Assembly (NCBI RefSeq): GCF_018598225.1
Contig: NZ_JAHESF010000004.1
Span: forward strand, 186,001 to 250,000
Direction: 5' to 3'
DNA: 64,000 bases
From: Chryseosolibacter histidinae
GTDB lineage: Bacteria; Bacteroidota; Bacteroidia; Cytophagales; Cyclobacteriaceae
The notes beneath the pieces were generated by a model. The model made no database searches and was not told the DNA's origin. It saw only the letters and a program-made list of their open reading frames with translations. Below are positions 53,232 through 62,421 of the stretch, piece by piece. Numbering within the stretch: the first letter of the stretch is position 1; every line of letters starts with the position of its first letter. Made by a program: the position numbers and the translations under genes.

Positions 53232-53450
53232 TTATACACCGATGCTTTGAATCGCTTTTGATAACGCGTTCTCCCGTACCTCGGGCATGGCAACACCTTC
53301 TACCCGGATCACGGTAATATCGGTCATTCCCATAAACCCGAGCACTGTGCGCAAATAGCTTTCCGTAAAGTCACGCGATTTCATGGGACCATCAGAATAA
53401 ACGCCGCCGGAAGCGATGACCAAATAGGCTTTAAACAACGAGTTGGTCAC
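53232..53450 (-). pseudogene. C-terminal remnant of an FMN-dependent azoreductase (AzoR-like)
   Basis: Only about 65 residues remain: FKAYLVIASGGVYSDGP, ESYLRTVLGFMGMTDITVIR and EGVAMPEVRENALSKAI match the last third of AzoR-type NADH azoreductases (about 200 residues). The N-terminal flavodoxin part is missing. The first codons (MTNSLF) overlap the end of the ECF42 sigma gene in another frame, so the sigma gene's last codons and the azoreductase tail meet at about 53430-53450, probably a deletion scar. Confidence 0.75.
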
Positions 53451-54714
53451 AACCGCTTCCAGGTGAGGGAAAGGCGCGGCGGAGGCGTTCGATCTCCTTC
53501 GTCAGCGTTCTTTTCTCCGAAGCTGATTTTGTCAAATGAATTGCCTGTGTATAGTGGGCGATGGCTTTCTCAGCGTTCGTGTCTGCATACAGGTAACCGA
53601 GCAAAGAATGGTAATAGGTGATGCCACTCAGGCCAAGCTTCTCCGCTTCCATTATTCCTTTTTCGTTCCCATAAACTTTGGCAAAAGCAAAGGTCCGGTT
53701 CAGGGCTGTGACGGGAGAGTAAGCCATGATAATAAGCTGATTATACAACTGTAAAATGTGCTGCCACTTACTTGCGTCGGCCGGAGTTGTATGCCAGTAA
53801 GCGATACCGGCTTCCAGGTGGTATCTCGAAATTTCGTTTCCGGAACAGGCATTCACCAGGTAGTAATTGCCTTTGTCGATCAGCGGTTGACTCCACAAAC
53901 TTTTATCCTGCTGTTCAAACAGGATCACTTCACCTTCGTCGTTCGCCCGTGCATTGAGCCGTGAGCTCTGATAGCACATGAGCGCAAGCAGGGCATTGAC
54001 CTGGGTTGTATTTGTCAAGGGGCTCCCGGTCAGAACAACGGCAAGCCTGATGGCCTCTGAGCAAAGGTCCTTCCGGACCAAATGATTGTTGGATCGTGAG
54101 AAATACCCTTCGTTGAACAACAGGTACAGTGTGCTCAACACGGCGTCGAGCCTCGAACGTATGCTTTCTTCGTCGGGAAGCCGGATCTGAAAAGTATCAT
54201 TGCGAAGATTGACCCTTGCCCGGTGCAGCCGTTTTTTAATGGTCTCGGTTTTTGTGAGAAACGCATCGGCAATTTCTTGTAAACTGAACCCGCAAAGGAT
54301 CTGAAGGGCCAGGCAGATCTGCGCTTCAGCAACGTTGGCCGGATTACAAACGGCAAAGATCATCGCCAGCTGGCTGTCGGTAATGGCCTGCTGGGTAAAA
54401 TCGAAATCCTCCTCCGTTGTTAACGTGTCCGGTTTGATTTTGTCCTTCACCTGTGTCTCAAAGACCGTGACGTGTTTGAGATAATCTTTGGTTTTGTTCT
54501 TGGCCACTGTATACAGCCAGGCCGTTGGATTTTCAGGTATTCCATCGATGCCCCAGACCTCCGTTGCTCTTAAGAATGTCTCACTGGCAATGTCTTCGGC
54601 CACTTCAATGTGCTGCAGACCAAAATGACGACATAATACTGCCGTCATTTTGGAATACTCCAGCCTGAACAGATGCGGTAAAAGCTCCCGGTATGAATTA
54701 CCCTGCGCTGCCAT
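53431..54714 (-). CDS. ECF42-family sigma factor with TPR-like C-terminal domain
   Basis: A 427-residue sigma factor. Region 2 about 10-80 (YSKMTAVLCRHFGLQHIEVAEDIASETFLRA), region 4 about 125-175 (LCGFSLQEIADAFLTKTETIKKRLHRARVNLR, in part), then a long C-terminal extension about 185-420 (DUF6596/TPR-like, DAVLSTLYLLFNEGYF; LNRTFAFAKVYG). This layout and the YciI/DGPF-type gene 12 bp upstream define ECF42. In that group the extension is needed for activity. The last residues (GSGCDQLVV) overlap a decayed azoreductase gene and differ from family ends. Confidence 0.93.
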   Translation of the reverse strand: MAAQGNSYRELLPHLFRLEYSKMTAVLCRHFGLQHIEVAEDIASETFLRATEVWGIDGIPENPTAWLYTVAKNKTKDYLKHVTVFETQVKDKIKPDTLTTEEDFDFTQQAITDSQLAMIFAVCNPANVAEAQICLALQILCGFSLQEIADAFLTKTETIKKRLHRARVNLRNDTFQIRLPDEESIRSRLDAVLSTLYLLFNEGYFSRSNNHLVRKDLCSEAIRLAVVLTGSPLTNTTQVNALLALMCYQSSRLNARANDEGEVILFEQQDKSLWSQPLIDKGNYYLVNACSGNEISRYHLEAGIAYWHTTPADASKWQHILQLYNQLIIMAYSPVTALNRTFAFAKVYGNEKGIMEAEKLGLSGITYYHSLLGYLYADTNAEKAIAHYTQAIHLTKSASEKRTLTKEIERLRRAFPSPGSGCDQLVV

Positions 54715-54726
54715 GGCACCAGGCCG

Positions 54727-55062
54727 TTAGTCACGTTTGATCACTTCTCTTACCTCTATGTTGCCACCTGTTTTGAAGATGGGATTGGCTTTTGCCAGCT
54801 CAACGGCCTCGTCGATGGTGGCGGTTTTTACGATGATGTAACCGGCGATAAACTCCTTGATCTCTGTGTAGGGACCGTCTGTGACCACGTTGCCGGGCTT
54901 CACGGTTTTGGCGCTCACGGGAGATAAGGAATTTCCCTTATCGACGAGTTTGTTTTGGGCAGCAATACCGGCCATCCAGTTCATCCTTTCCTGCATCTGC
55001 TCCGGCGACGGCTTCACATCTGAATTACCGTTGACCCTGAAGATCAATACGAACTCTTTCAT
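54727..55062 (-). CDS. YciI/DGPF-family protein (ECF42 partner)
   Basis: A 111-residue ferredoxin-like-fold protein of the YCII/DGPF family: KEFVLIFRVNGN at the start, then VVTDGPYTEIKEFIAGYIIV with the DGP-F-type motif. It precedes the ECF42 sigma gene by 12 bp on the same strand. Such pairs are the rule for ECF42 and the YciI gene is the usual target of its sigma factor. Biochemical role not established. Confidence 0.92.
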   Translation of the reverse strand: MKEFVLIFRVNGNSDVKPSPEQMQERMNWMAGIAAQNKLVDKGNSLSPVSAKTVKPGNVVTDGPYTEIKEFIAGYIIVKTATIDEAVELAKANPIFKTGGNIEVREVIKRD

Positions 55063-55067
55063 ATACT

Positions 55068-55129
55068 GTAAAATTTATGTTTCATCCCCATAACGACTGA
55101 AAGCCCGGGACGGGGACAATAAATTTTAC
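55068..55129 (-). promoter_or_regulatory. Candidate ECF42 promoter within a long inverted repeat
   Basis: On the minus strand TGTCCC (55113-55118), 17 nt, CGTT (55092-55095) lies 30 bp before the YciI ATG and has the layout of ECF promoters (TGTC-type -35, CGT-type -10). The whole is enclosed by a perfect 11-bp inverted repeat GTAAAATTTAT (55068-55078) / ATAAATTTTAC (55119-55129) with a 40-nt loop, which overlaps the stop codon of the aldo/keto reductase gene. The inverted repeat could stop transcription from that gene or bind a regulator. Confidence 0.42.
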
Positions 55130-56175
55130 TTTCTTTCGCCATACAAGTCCGGATCGGTGTTCAGCATCGGAAACTGCCGTTGATGCCAGTATGGATAAGA
55201 AGGCAGTATATCGCTTACGGCATCCAGCCTTTTTATTTGTTCAAGAGTCAGGTTCCAGCCCGTGGCGCCGAAGTTCTCTTTCAGTTGTTCCTCATTTCTG
55301 GCACCGATAATGATATTAGAGACCGTGGGGCGTTGCAATACCCAGTTCAGTGATATTTGCGTGACCGTCTTGCCCGTTTCTTTCGCGATCTCATCGAGAA
55401 CATCTACGATCTTATAAAGACGTTCGTCATCGGTGGGTGCGTGTCTCACCGGACTTCCTCCCTGGGCTACGCGGGCATCTTTGGGCGCTTCTTTGCTGCG
55501 GCGGTACTTGCCACTGAGCTTTCCTGCCGAGAGTGGACTCCATACAATGGTACCTACATTCTCTTCGATGGCCAGCGGCATCAATTCCCATTCGAAGTCG
55601 CGGTTGAGCAATGAATAGTATGCCTGGTGGGCAATGTACCTGGACCAGCCATAACGTTCTGAAATGGATAAGGCCTTCATCAGGTGCCAGCCTGAAAAAT
55701 TAGAACAGGCGATGTAGCGTACCCTGCCCGTTGTGACCAGGTACTCCAGGGTTCTTAACGTTTCTTGGATCGGGGTGTTGCCATCAAAACCGTGCATGTG
55801 ATAGATGTCGATATAGTCCGTGCCCAATCGTTTCAGGCTGTCGTCGCACGCCCTGATGAGGTGATCGCGTGATGATCCGTGATCATTTATTCCGTCGCTC
55901 ATCGGAAACGTGGCTTTGGTGGAGATGAGCACTTTGTCTCTTTTACCGGCCAGCGCCTTGCCAAGAATTTCTTCCGCTGCGCCACGGGAATAGACATTTG
56001 CCGTATCGAAAAGATTAATACCGGCGTCCAGGCACAGGTCTACCAACCGCCTCGCCTCGTCTACCTGCGTATTGCCCCACGCTTTAAAAAAATCGTTTCC
56101 ACCGCCGAAGGTGGCGGTTCCAAAACTTAAGACAGGAACCCTTAATCCTGAGCTTCCCAAAAGTCGATATTCCAT
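55126..56175 (-). CDS. Aldo/keto reductase
   Basis: A 349-residue TIM-barrel NADPH-dependent oxidoreductase. The family's catalytic tetrad is visible: Asp57 (LFDTANVYS), Tyr62, Lys87 (ISTKATF) and His128 (DIYHMHGFDG). The C-terminal NADP-binding segment IIGARNEEQLKENFGA is present. The length fits the AKR family of the YghZ/YajO type. It precedes the ECF42 unit on the same strand but is probably separate from it, given the inverted repeat between. Substrate unknown. Confidence 0.93.
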   Translation of the reverse strand: MEYRLLGSSGLRVPVLSFGTATFGGGNDFFKAWGNTQVDEARRLVDLCLDAGINLFDTANVYSRGAAEEILGKALAGKRDKVLISTKATFPMSDGINDHGSSRDHLIRACDDSLKRLGTDYIDIYHMHGFDGNTPIQETLRTLEYLVTTGRVRYIACSNFSGWHLMKALSISERYGWSRYIAHQAYYSLLNRDFEWELMPLAIEENVGTIVWSPLSAGKLSGKYRRSKEAPKDARVAQGGSPVRHAPTDDERLYKIVDVLDEIAKETGKTVTQISLNWVLQRPTVSNIIIGARNEEQLKENFGATGWNLTLEQIKRLDAVSDILPSYPYWHQRQFPMLNTDPDLYGERK

Positions 56176-56441
56176 ATTTATAGTGTTGATATTGGTTTGA
56201 TATTCAGATCCATTGTAAGCGTTGAATGTATTTTAAAGTTCATGGGTTAGCGCCCGTTTACATGAATGGTTGTGCATATGTTCCCTGTTTCGAATCGACT
56301 CAGCGGCAGCATACCGGTTTCAGGCCCTGAAATTATGAATAGTCCGGTGCCTACCCAACAAACTGCACGAAAAGGTGCTCTAGACGGAGTCGCTTGTGGA
56401 AGCTGAATATATTATATACATTTATAAATAATATAGTCAAT

Positions 56442-57095
56442 ATGAAATCAAACGCGCAAATTAATCTCTTTTCCATAGGTATCCTGTTGCTCGTGTCAGT
56501 AACTACCCGGGCGCAAACTGCCGCCACAGAATTTGGCGCAGAAAAATACAACCCGCCTTATGACCTTGCTGTTCCCCAGGGATGGGGCGTTGAACGTTTT
56601 GCCATTCCCATCGAATTTGCTCCTTCCATTCCTTATAAGGGTGTGGAAGACCTGCGGTTTGCGCCGGGTTGGTCTGATCCCAGGAGCAATGAATACTGGG
56701 CCTACGCTTTCTTATGGTACCTGGAAGGCAAACCTGAGATCGACCCGAAGATCACGGAAAAAAATTTGGCGGATTATTACACAGGACTGGTGGGTAGGAA
56801 TATCGAACAACGAAAAATACCCGCCGAGAAACTGGTACCCCTGAAGGCCACCATCAGGGAAACGAATACGGTTGAAGGCGATCTGAAGACCTTTTCCGGA
56901 ACAGTTTACATGCTCGATTACATGGAGCAGAAGCCGATGACCCTCCATTGTATCGTCCACGTAAAAGCGTGCCCCGACAAGAACCACACTTTTGTGTTTT
57001 ATGAAATCTCACCCCAACCGCTGACAAGCAACGTTTGGAAAGACCTTCATCAATTATGGACAACATTTGCGTGTGACAAAGCGAAATCAAAATAA
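56442..57095 (+). CDS. Secreted protein, unknown
   Basis: A 217-residue protein from the ATG at 56442 (MKSNAQINLFSIGILLLVSV, signal peptide ending TRAQ); the frame is open 16 codons further up but without a signal. The mature part contains YDLAVPQGWGVERFAIPIEFAPSI-like and WAYAFLWYLEGKPEID segments seen in conserved secreted proteins of Bacteroidota that I cannot name. No motif suggests a catalytic role. The gene stands 18 bp before an A-rich leader and 36 bp before DUF4261. Confidence 0.7.
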   Translation: MKSNAQINLFSIGILLLVSVTTRAQTAATEFGAEKYNPPYDLAVPQGWGVERFAIPIEFAPSIPYKGVEDLRFAPGWSDPRSNEYWAYAFLWYLEGKPEIDPKITEKNLADYYTGLVGRNIEQRKIPAEKLVPLKATIRETNTVEGDLKTFSGTVYMLDYMEQKPMTLHCIVHVKACPDKNHTFVFYEISPQPLTSNVWKDLHQLWTTFACDKAKSK

Positions 57096-57131
57096 ACATT
57101 TTATTTTAGGGGTTTGATAAAAGCCCCGCTT

Positions 57132-57974
57132 ATGTCTTTATTCAACTGGAAAAAGAAAGAGGAACCGGCGCCTGAGCCCGAGCGTCTCTACAACAACGAT
57201 GAGATGCTTTTTGCAAGATTGTTGTTTGAGACAAATCCTCAATTCGATGATAAGATCCTGCTCCAGGAGATAAGCAAGCAGTTCGCTCAGGTCGAGCCTG
57301 CTCCCAACGATCGTGACGACGCGCGGCAATATTTTTTCCGCGACTATATGGCGAGCTTCAAGGAAGGATCGTTGCCGGCGCAATGTACTATCTTCAGGCC
57401 CGCGGCTTCCGATATTCAGAAAAGCCTGGAGAAAGCGTATCAGCAGTTGTGGCATTGGAGGGAAGCAAAAGAGGCGACCGCCAATTGCAGGTATGAGCTT
57501 GTTGTGTCTGACCTGATGTCGCGAACATTGCCGTATAAGCAGCGAAACGAGTTGTTTCAGAAATTTGTCATTGCTGTGGCTACCGCGATGCAGCCGAAGG
57601 CCATTTATTTCCCCACGAGTGAAAAGGTTGTAGAGACCAGTACTTATCTTTCGATGATGGCCCTTGATGGTGTGGAGTACCTCTACGGACTTCTGAACGT
57701 TCGTCTGTTCAACCTTCCCGATCAGTCGATGCTGATGGACACCGTAGGGTTGCATGCATTTGGCCTGCCCGACTTTCAATTCCAGTTCAAAGACCATGAT
57801 CCCAGCACGATAGCGGGATTGTTGAGCTCCTATGGTCATTATATTTTTGGATACGGTTCTGTGATCCTCAATGGAGAAACAGTGGAGGGCGTGGAGCAGG
57901 GATCCAAATGGAAGTGTCTATATGACGCATCCGCTCTACCACCTAACAGAAACGTACTGAATCTCCGGGAATAG
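57132..57974 (+). CDS. DUF4261-domain protein
   Basis: A 280-residue cytoplasmic protein from the ATG at 57132 (MSLFNWKKKE); an upstream ATG at 57114 lacks support. It has the DUF4261 pattern of an N-terminal part (EMLFARLLFETNPQFDDKILL) and a C-terminal part (DTVGLHAFGLPDFQFQFKDHDP, VILNGETVEGVEQGSKW). The family is widespread and of unknown function. Probably cotranscribed with the secreted protein upstream. Confidence 0.8.
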   Translation: MSLFNWKKKEEPAPEPERLYNNDEMLFARLLFETNPQFDDKILLQEISKQFAQVEPAPNDRDDARQYFFRDYMASFKEGSLPAQCTIFRPAASDIQKSLEKAYQQLWHWREAKEATANCRYELVVSDLMSRTLPYKQRNELFQKFVIAVATAMQPKAIYFPTSEKVVETSTYLSMMALDGVEYLYGLLNVRLFNLPDQSMLMDTVGLHAFGLPDFQFQFKDHDPSTIAGLLSSYGHYIFGYGSVILNGETVEGVEQGSKWKCLYDASALPPNRNVLNLRE

Positions 57975-58107
57975 TTTCCCAGCATTATTCCAGCTGTCGG
58001 CGTGGGAGCTGTACAGGAATTAACCGCTCTTTTTTCATTCCCGCGCTGCTTAAAATTTTAATATAAAATGTGATCTTACAGACAATTTTATATACCCACT
58101 TTCCCGT

Positions 58108-59391
58108 ATGACCCAACAACACAGTGTAGCAAATCCGGCAACACGCATACTGGCAGCCAGCCTGATCGGAACCACCATCGAATTTTTTGATTTTTATATT
58201 TACGCCACTGCAGCCGTGCTGGTTTTTCCCAAGCTGTTCTTTCCGGCGGATGATCCCGTGGCATCGACACTGGCATCGCTCGCAACATTTGCGTTGGCCT
58301 TTTTCGCAAGACCACTGGGTGCCGCGCTCTTCGGGCACTTCGGCGACCGGAAAGGACGTAAAGCCACGCTGGTAGCTGCCCTGATGACGATGGGTCCATC
58401 AACCGTTGCCATCGGACTTCTGCCCTCGTACCAAACCATCGGCATTATAGCGCCGATCCTGCTGGCGGTGTTTCGCTTTGGTCAGGGCTTAGGGCTTGGT
58501 GGTGAATGGGGTGGTGCCGTTTTGCTGGCCACGGAAAATGCGCCGAAGAATAAAAAAGCCTGGTATGGCATGTTCCCTCAGCTGGGTGCACCCATTGGTT
58601 TTTTGTTGTCGAGCGGTACGTTTTATATCCTCAGCAAAACGATGCGCGATGAACAGTTCTTAGACTATGGCTGGCGCATTCCTTTTATAGCCAGCGCGCT
58701 GCTCGTTTGGGTGGGGCTTTATATACGCCTGAAAATAACGGAGACACCTGATTTTATAAAAATAATGAACAGTCAGGCGCGTGTGAAAGTACCGGTTGTT
58801 GCCGTCTTTGCTAAACATCCGAAAGCTATTCTCCTGGGTACGGTGGCCACCATCACAACCTTCCTGCTGTTTTACATCATGACAGTTTTTACCCTGAGCT
58901 GGGGAACCTCTGCTTTGCATTATCCGAGAGAAAGTTTTCTGATCGCTCAAATGATCTCCATGTTGTTTTTCGCGTTGGGCATTCCCTTCTCAGCGGTGTT
59001 TGCAGATCGGAAGGGCAGAAGCAACATGCTCATCGCCTCTAGCGTGGGTATTTTCATTTTCGGTTTGTTTTTCGCGCCATTCTTCAGCACCGGCAGCCTG
59101 ATCATTACGGTTGCGTTTCAATCGATCGGCATGTTGTTAATGGGGTTGAATTATGGTCCAGTGGGTACTGCCCTCGCCGAGATCTTTCCCGCTGAAGTTC
59201 GTTACACCGGAGCATCGTTGTGTTTTACACTGGCCGGTATCCTGGGGGCATCGCTCACGCCTTACCTGGCCACCACGCTGGCAACGAGCTACGGTCTTTC
59301 TTATGTGGGTTACTATTTATCGTATGGCGCCTTCATCAGCATTGCAGCGTTGCTGGCAGCGCGGCCTTTGATGAAGGGGAATGAGTCTTAA
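58108..59391 (+). CDS. MFS transporter, metabolite:proton symporter type
   Basis: A 427-residue 12-helix inner-membrane carrier of the MHS group (ProP/ShiA/KgtP-like). Typical segments: AASLIGTTIEFFDFYIYATAAVLVF, RPLGAALFGHFGDRKGRKATL, FRFGQGLGLGGEWGGAVLLATENAP and AEIFPAEVRYTGASLCFTLAGI (quoted in part). Such carriers import organic acids, betaines or sugars with protons. No neighbouring catabolic gene indicates the substrate. It is convergent with the PAS kinase gene, 8 bp apart. Confidence 0.92.
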   Translation: MTQQHSVANPATRILAASLIGTTIEFFDFYIYATAAVLVFPKLFFPADDPVASTLASLATFALAFFARPLGAALFGHFGDRKGRKATLVAALMTMGPSTVAIGLLPSYQTIGIIAPILLAVFRFGQGLGLGGEWGGAVLLATENAPKNKKAWYGMFPQLGAPIGFLLSSGTFYILSKTMRDEQFLDYGWRIPFIASALLVWVGLYIRLKITETPDFIKIMNSQARVKVPVVAVFAKHPKAILLGTVATITTFLLFYIMTVFTLSWGTSALHYPRESFLIAQMISMLFFALGIPFSAVFADRKGRSNMLIASSVGIFIFGLFFAPFFSTGSLIITVAFQSIGMLLMGLNYGPVGTALAEIFPAEVRYTGASLCFTLAGILGASLTPYLATTLATSYGLSYVGYYLSYGAFISIAALLAARPLMKGNES

Positions 59392-59399
59392 GAACATCA

Positions 59400-61841
59400 T
59401 TACTTATCAACAGGCAACTGTATCATAAACTTCGCACCCTCGCCATCGACGCCGGTTGCGGAAATGGTGCCGCCGTGGCGTTCTACAATTTTTTTACAGA
59501 GCGCGAGGCCCAGGCCGGTGCCCTCGTAATCGTCTTTTGAGTGCAGACGGGTGAAAGTGGTGAAGATCGCTTCCGAATAAATATTGCTAAATCCAATTCC
59601 ATTGTCCTCTATGATGATCTGATGAAACGATCTTCCGTTACGGACGGTAAGCTGGGATGTGATCGTTACAATGGGTTGTCTTCCGGATTTAGAGAACTTA
59701 ATAGCGTTGTTGATCAGGTTATAAAATAGCTGATAGATCATTGTCGGAACACCCTGAATGATGGGCAGGTCAGCATAGTTGATCTTTGCATTCTTTTCGG
59801 CGATGACCAGCTCCAGCTCGGTTGCCACCTCCGAAATGATGTGCGCCAGATCGATGTCTTCGAACATCATGGAAGAGCCTTCAAGTGACGAGTATAACAA
59901 CACTCCTTCGATCATAGAGGCAATTCTGTTAGCGGATTTTTTTATGCGTTCGATATTGACATTGACTTGCTGGGGGAGATGTTGTTGAAACCGGTCACTG
60001 ATCATATTGGAAAAGACCTGGATCTTTCGAACCGGTTCCTTCAAGTCGTGACTCGAAACATGGGCAAATTGCTGAAGGTCTTCGTTTGATCTTTTCAGTT
60101 CTTTTGTTCTTTCGTAGACCAGCGTTTCAAGTTTCTGAGACATTGTTTTTTGATCATGGATGTCAGTAGAGGTTCCGAACCACCGTTCAATGGTGCCATT
60201 CGCCTGTCTTAACGGCATAGCACGGGCCAGGATCCACCGGTACTCGCCATCGTATCTTCTAAAGCGAAATTCTACCTCGTACAGTTGCCCCGTTTGTAAA
60301 CTTCGTTGCCAGGTGCTGGTTATTCTTTCAACATCATCCGGGTGAACGATCCGGCTCCACTGTTCACCTTTTGATTCCTCAAAGGTAAGTCCGCTGAACT
60401 CGTACCAGCGTTTGTTGAAAAAATCGTGATCGCCGTGTGCATCTGTTGACCAGACGATCTGTGGCATGAAGTCGGAGATCTGGCGCAGCCTGTCTTCGCT
60501 TTGTCTGAGCTCTTCCTGGATCCTCAGTTTTTCGTTAACATCGGTATTGGTACCAATCCACTTGATGACTTTGCCCTGGTCATCTTTGATCGGATAGGCA
60601 CGGGTCAGGAACCAGCGATAAGTTCCATCCTTCGATTTTAAGGGGAAGGTAAGTTCCCACTCCTTGCCGGTTTGCCACGCCGTGCGGATAAATTCAGTAG
60701 TCCGTGCCACATGATCCGGATGATGAACCGATGCCCAACCCCATCCCTGCATGTCTTCGAGGGTTGTTCCCGTATAATCGTACCATCGCTGATTGTACCA
60801 GTAGATCCATCCGTCGCCGTGCGCCATCCATGCGAGGTTTTTAATACTGTTGCTGAAATCCCTGAATTGTTTTTCACTCTCTACCAGGGAGGCTTCATTG
60901 CGTTTTCGGTTAGTGACATCGGTGGCCACGCCGTACCACTCCACGATGTTTCCTGAATCATCCAGGATTGGGATGGCCCGTGAAAAAGTCCACCCGATGA
61001 AGCCATCCGCCTGGATCACCCGGTGTTCCAGCTGAAAAGTTCCTTTGGTTTTAATCGCATGATTGATGACGGCCTCGATGGGTTTTCTGTCTTCAGGCAA
61101 CAGATATTTGCTTTGCCATTCGTCAATGGCATTGCTGGTGTCTTCCAGGAAATTTTGTCCGTAAAGCGTCCACATCGTTTTCCAGTCGGCGCTCATCCTG
61201 TAGATAACATCCGATGTGGCAGTCATGAGTGCCCGCAAATGCTGATCGGTTTTTTTCAACGCGTTTTCCGCTTCGCGTTTTTTTGCGATATCGGAAAACC
61301 ATTCTATTACAATTCCGGCTGTGCGTGAAAGCAATTCCACGGCGTTTCGATCCGCTTCAGAAGGCCTTCGGCGTTTTGTATAGTATAGCGCAAAAGTTGC
61401 TAAAAGATCATTTGATCGTGACAGAATGGGTGTTGACCAGCATGCTGCGAGCCCATGCTGAAGCGCGAGATGTTTATATTTTTGCCACAATGGGTCGGTG
61501 GAAATATCGCTTACAACAACTTCTTTTTTTGTAAACGCTGCTGTTCCGCATGACCCGGCATTACTTTCAATTTCAGATCCGGTGATTGCCTGGTTGTATG
61601 CTAAGGGGAGATTGGGCGCAGAGCCATGGAGAAGTCGCTTTCCGTCCTGGTCTATCAGAAGAATGGAAGCAAAGATCTGATCTTCAGATTGCCGTTCCAC
61701 ACATAAGGTCAGGACGTCCAGCACATCAGAGAGCCGGCTGCCATTGACTGCAAGCTCAAGCGCCCGTTTCTGTCCCTCTAAAATTACTTCATTACGGCTG
61801 ATCTTTTCATAAGCTATATGGTCATCGGCTGTTCTCCTCAT
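59400..61841 (-). CDS. Cytoplasmic GAF/PAS sensor histidine kinase
   Basis: An 813-residue kinase without transmembrane helices. GAF domain about 25-175, four PAS/PAC units about 185-575 (AWMAHGDGWIYWYNQRWYDYTGTTLEDMQGWGWASVHPDD-like, in part; WSTDAHGDHDFFNKRWYEFSGLT), HisKA with the phospho-acceptor in FAHVSSHDLKEPVRKIQ near 597, and HATPase about 665-810 (NAIKFSK; DNGIGFSN; GTGLGLALCKKIVERHGG). No receiver or response regulator is adjacent, so the output partner is elsewhere. It probably responds to redox or small molecules through PAS ligands. Confidence 0.93.
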   Translation of the reverse strand: MRRTADDHIAYEKISRNEVILEGQKRALELAVNGSRLSDVLDVLTLCVERQSEDQIFASILLIDQDGKRLLHGSAPNLPLAYNQAITGSEIESNAGSCGTAAFTKKEVVVSDISTDPLWQKYKHLALQHGLAACWSTPILSRSNDLLATFALYYTKRRRPSEADRNAVELLSRTAGIVIEWFSDIAKKREAENALKKTDQHLRALMTATSDVIYRMSADWKTMWTLYGQNFLEDTSNAIDEWQSKYLLPEDRKPIEAVINHAIKTKGTFQLEHRVIQADGFIGWTFSRAIPILDDSGNIVEWYGVATDVTNRKRNEASLVESEKQFRDFSNSIKNLAWMAHGDGWIYWYNQRWYDYTGTTLEDMQGWGWASVHHPDHVARTTEFIRTAWQTGKEWELTFPLKSKDGTYRWFLTRAYPIKDDQGKVIKWIGTNTDVNEKLRIQEELRQSEDRLRQISDFMPQIVWSTDAHGDHDFFNKRWYEFSGLTFEESKGEQWSRIVHPDDVERITSTWQRSLQTGQLYEVEFRFRRYDGEYRWILARAMPLRQANGTIERWFGTSTDIHDQKTMSQKLETLVYERTKELKRSNEDLQQFAHVSSHDLKEPVRKIQVFSNMISDRFQQHLPQQVNVNIERIKKSANRIASMIEGVLLYSSLEGSSMMFEDIDLAHIISEVATELELVIAEKNAKINYADLPIIQGVPTMIYQLFYNLINNAIKFSKSGRQPIVTITSQLTVRNGRSFHQIIIEDNGIGFSNIYSEAIFTTFTRLHSKDDYEGTGLGLALCKKIVERHGGTISATGVDGEGAKFMIQLPVDK

Positions 61842-61930
61842 CTTTTATTCACACTTATAATTCAGGCGGCGATTAACGGCCGTCCTGGTGGTCAGTCAAA
61901 ACACCATAAAACTGTTGAACAGTGAGGCTA

Positions 61931-61938
61931 CAAATATA
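61931..61938 (-). promoter_or_regulatory. Candidate -7 element of the PAS kinase gene
   Basis: On the minus strand TATATTTG matches the Bacteroidota -7 consensus TAnnTTTG, 90 bp before the kinase ATG, and shares the extension TATATTTGTAGCC with the ArsR promoter at 35479. No convincing -33 element was seen, so it is tentative. Confidence 0.35.
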
Positions 61939-62031
61939 ATTCCTACCTCAGACGGCTATGGGCGGGCGCCGGCTAATTGCATAAGGTTGGTTTCAGAAGC
62001 GTTCTTTCAGTGCACAATATTCCACTGTTGA

Positions 62032-62280
62032 ATGCCGCAGGGTTCTGGTTACAGTAACGTGGCCGTTATTCCCGCCTGTCTCAGCTACAGTCATACAGTG
62101 GAAGTGAAGGGAAATTCGAGCCTGTTGATCATCAGCGGACTCAATGGATACTTTCCAGACGGTAAAAACATGCCTGAGTCCTTTGAAGAACGGGTAAGCT
62201 GATCTGGCCACACGTTGCTACAATTCTCAATCTGCAGGAATGGATTATCGGAGGTCTTGTGACCTGGCTTATCAGTCGGC
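62032..62280 (+). pseudogene. RidA/YjgF-family relic with several frameshifts
   Basis: From an ATG at 62032 the frame reads GSGYSNVAVIPACLSYSHTV, then SLLIISGLNGYFPDGKNMPE and SFEERVS before TGA at 62200, matching the N-terminal half of RidA (YSxxV, SGxxGxxPDG). Beyond it, fragments continue in other frames: WPHVATILN, AGMDY, and LVTWLISRP. At least three shifts are needed to join them. The catalytic arginine region is not recognisable. This explains part of the 580-bp gap 61842-62421; the rest contains nothing else I can identify. Confidence 0.7.
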
Positions 62281-62421
62281 CATGATCTAATGCAATATCC
62301 GACTGACATTATTAAGGCGAGATATTTGGTTGTCAACGGTTCGGTTTAAATTTTGTAGCTTGGTTTAGAATAAAGTTTCGTCCCGGCGACACATGACGTA
62401 GCAGGTCAATACTTTGGAATC

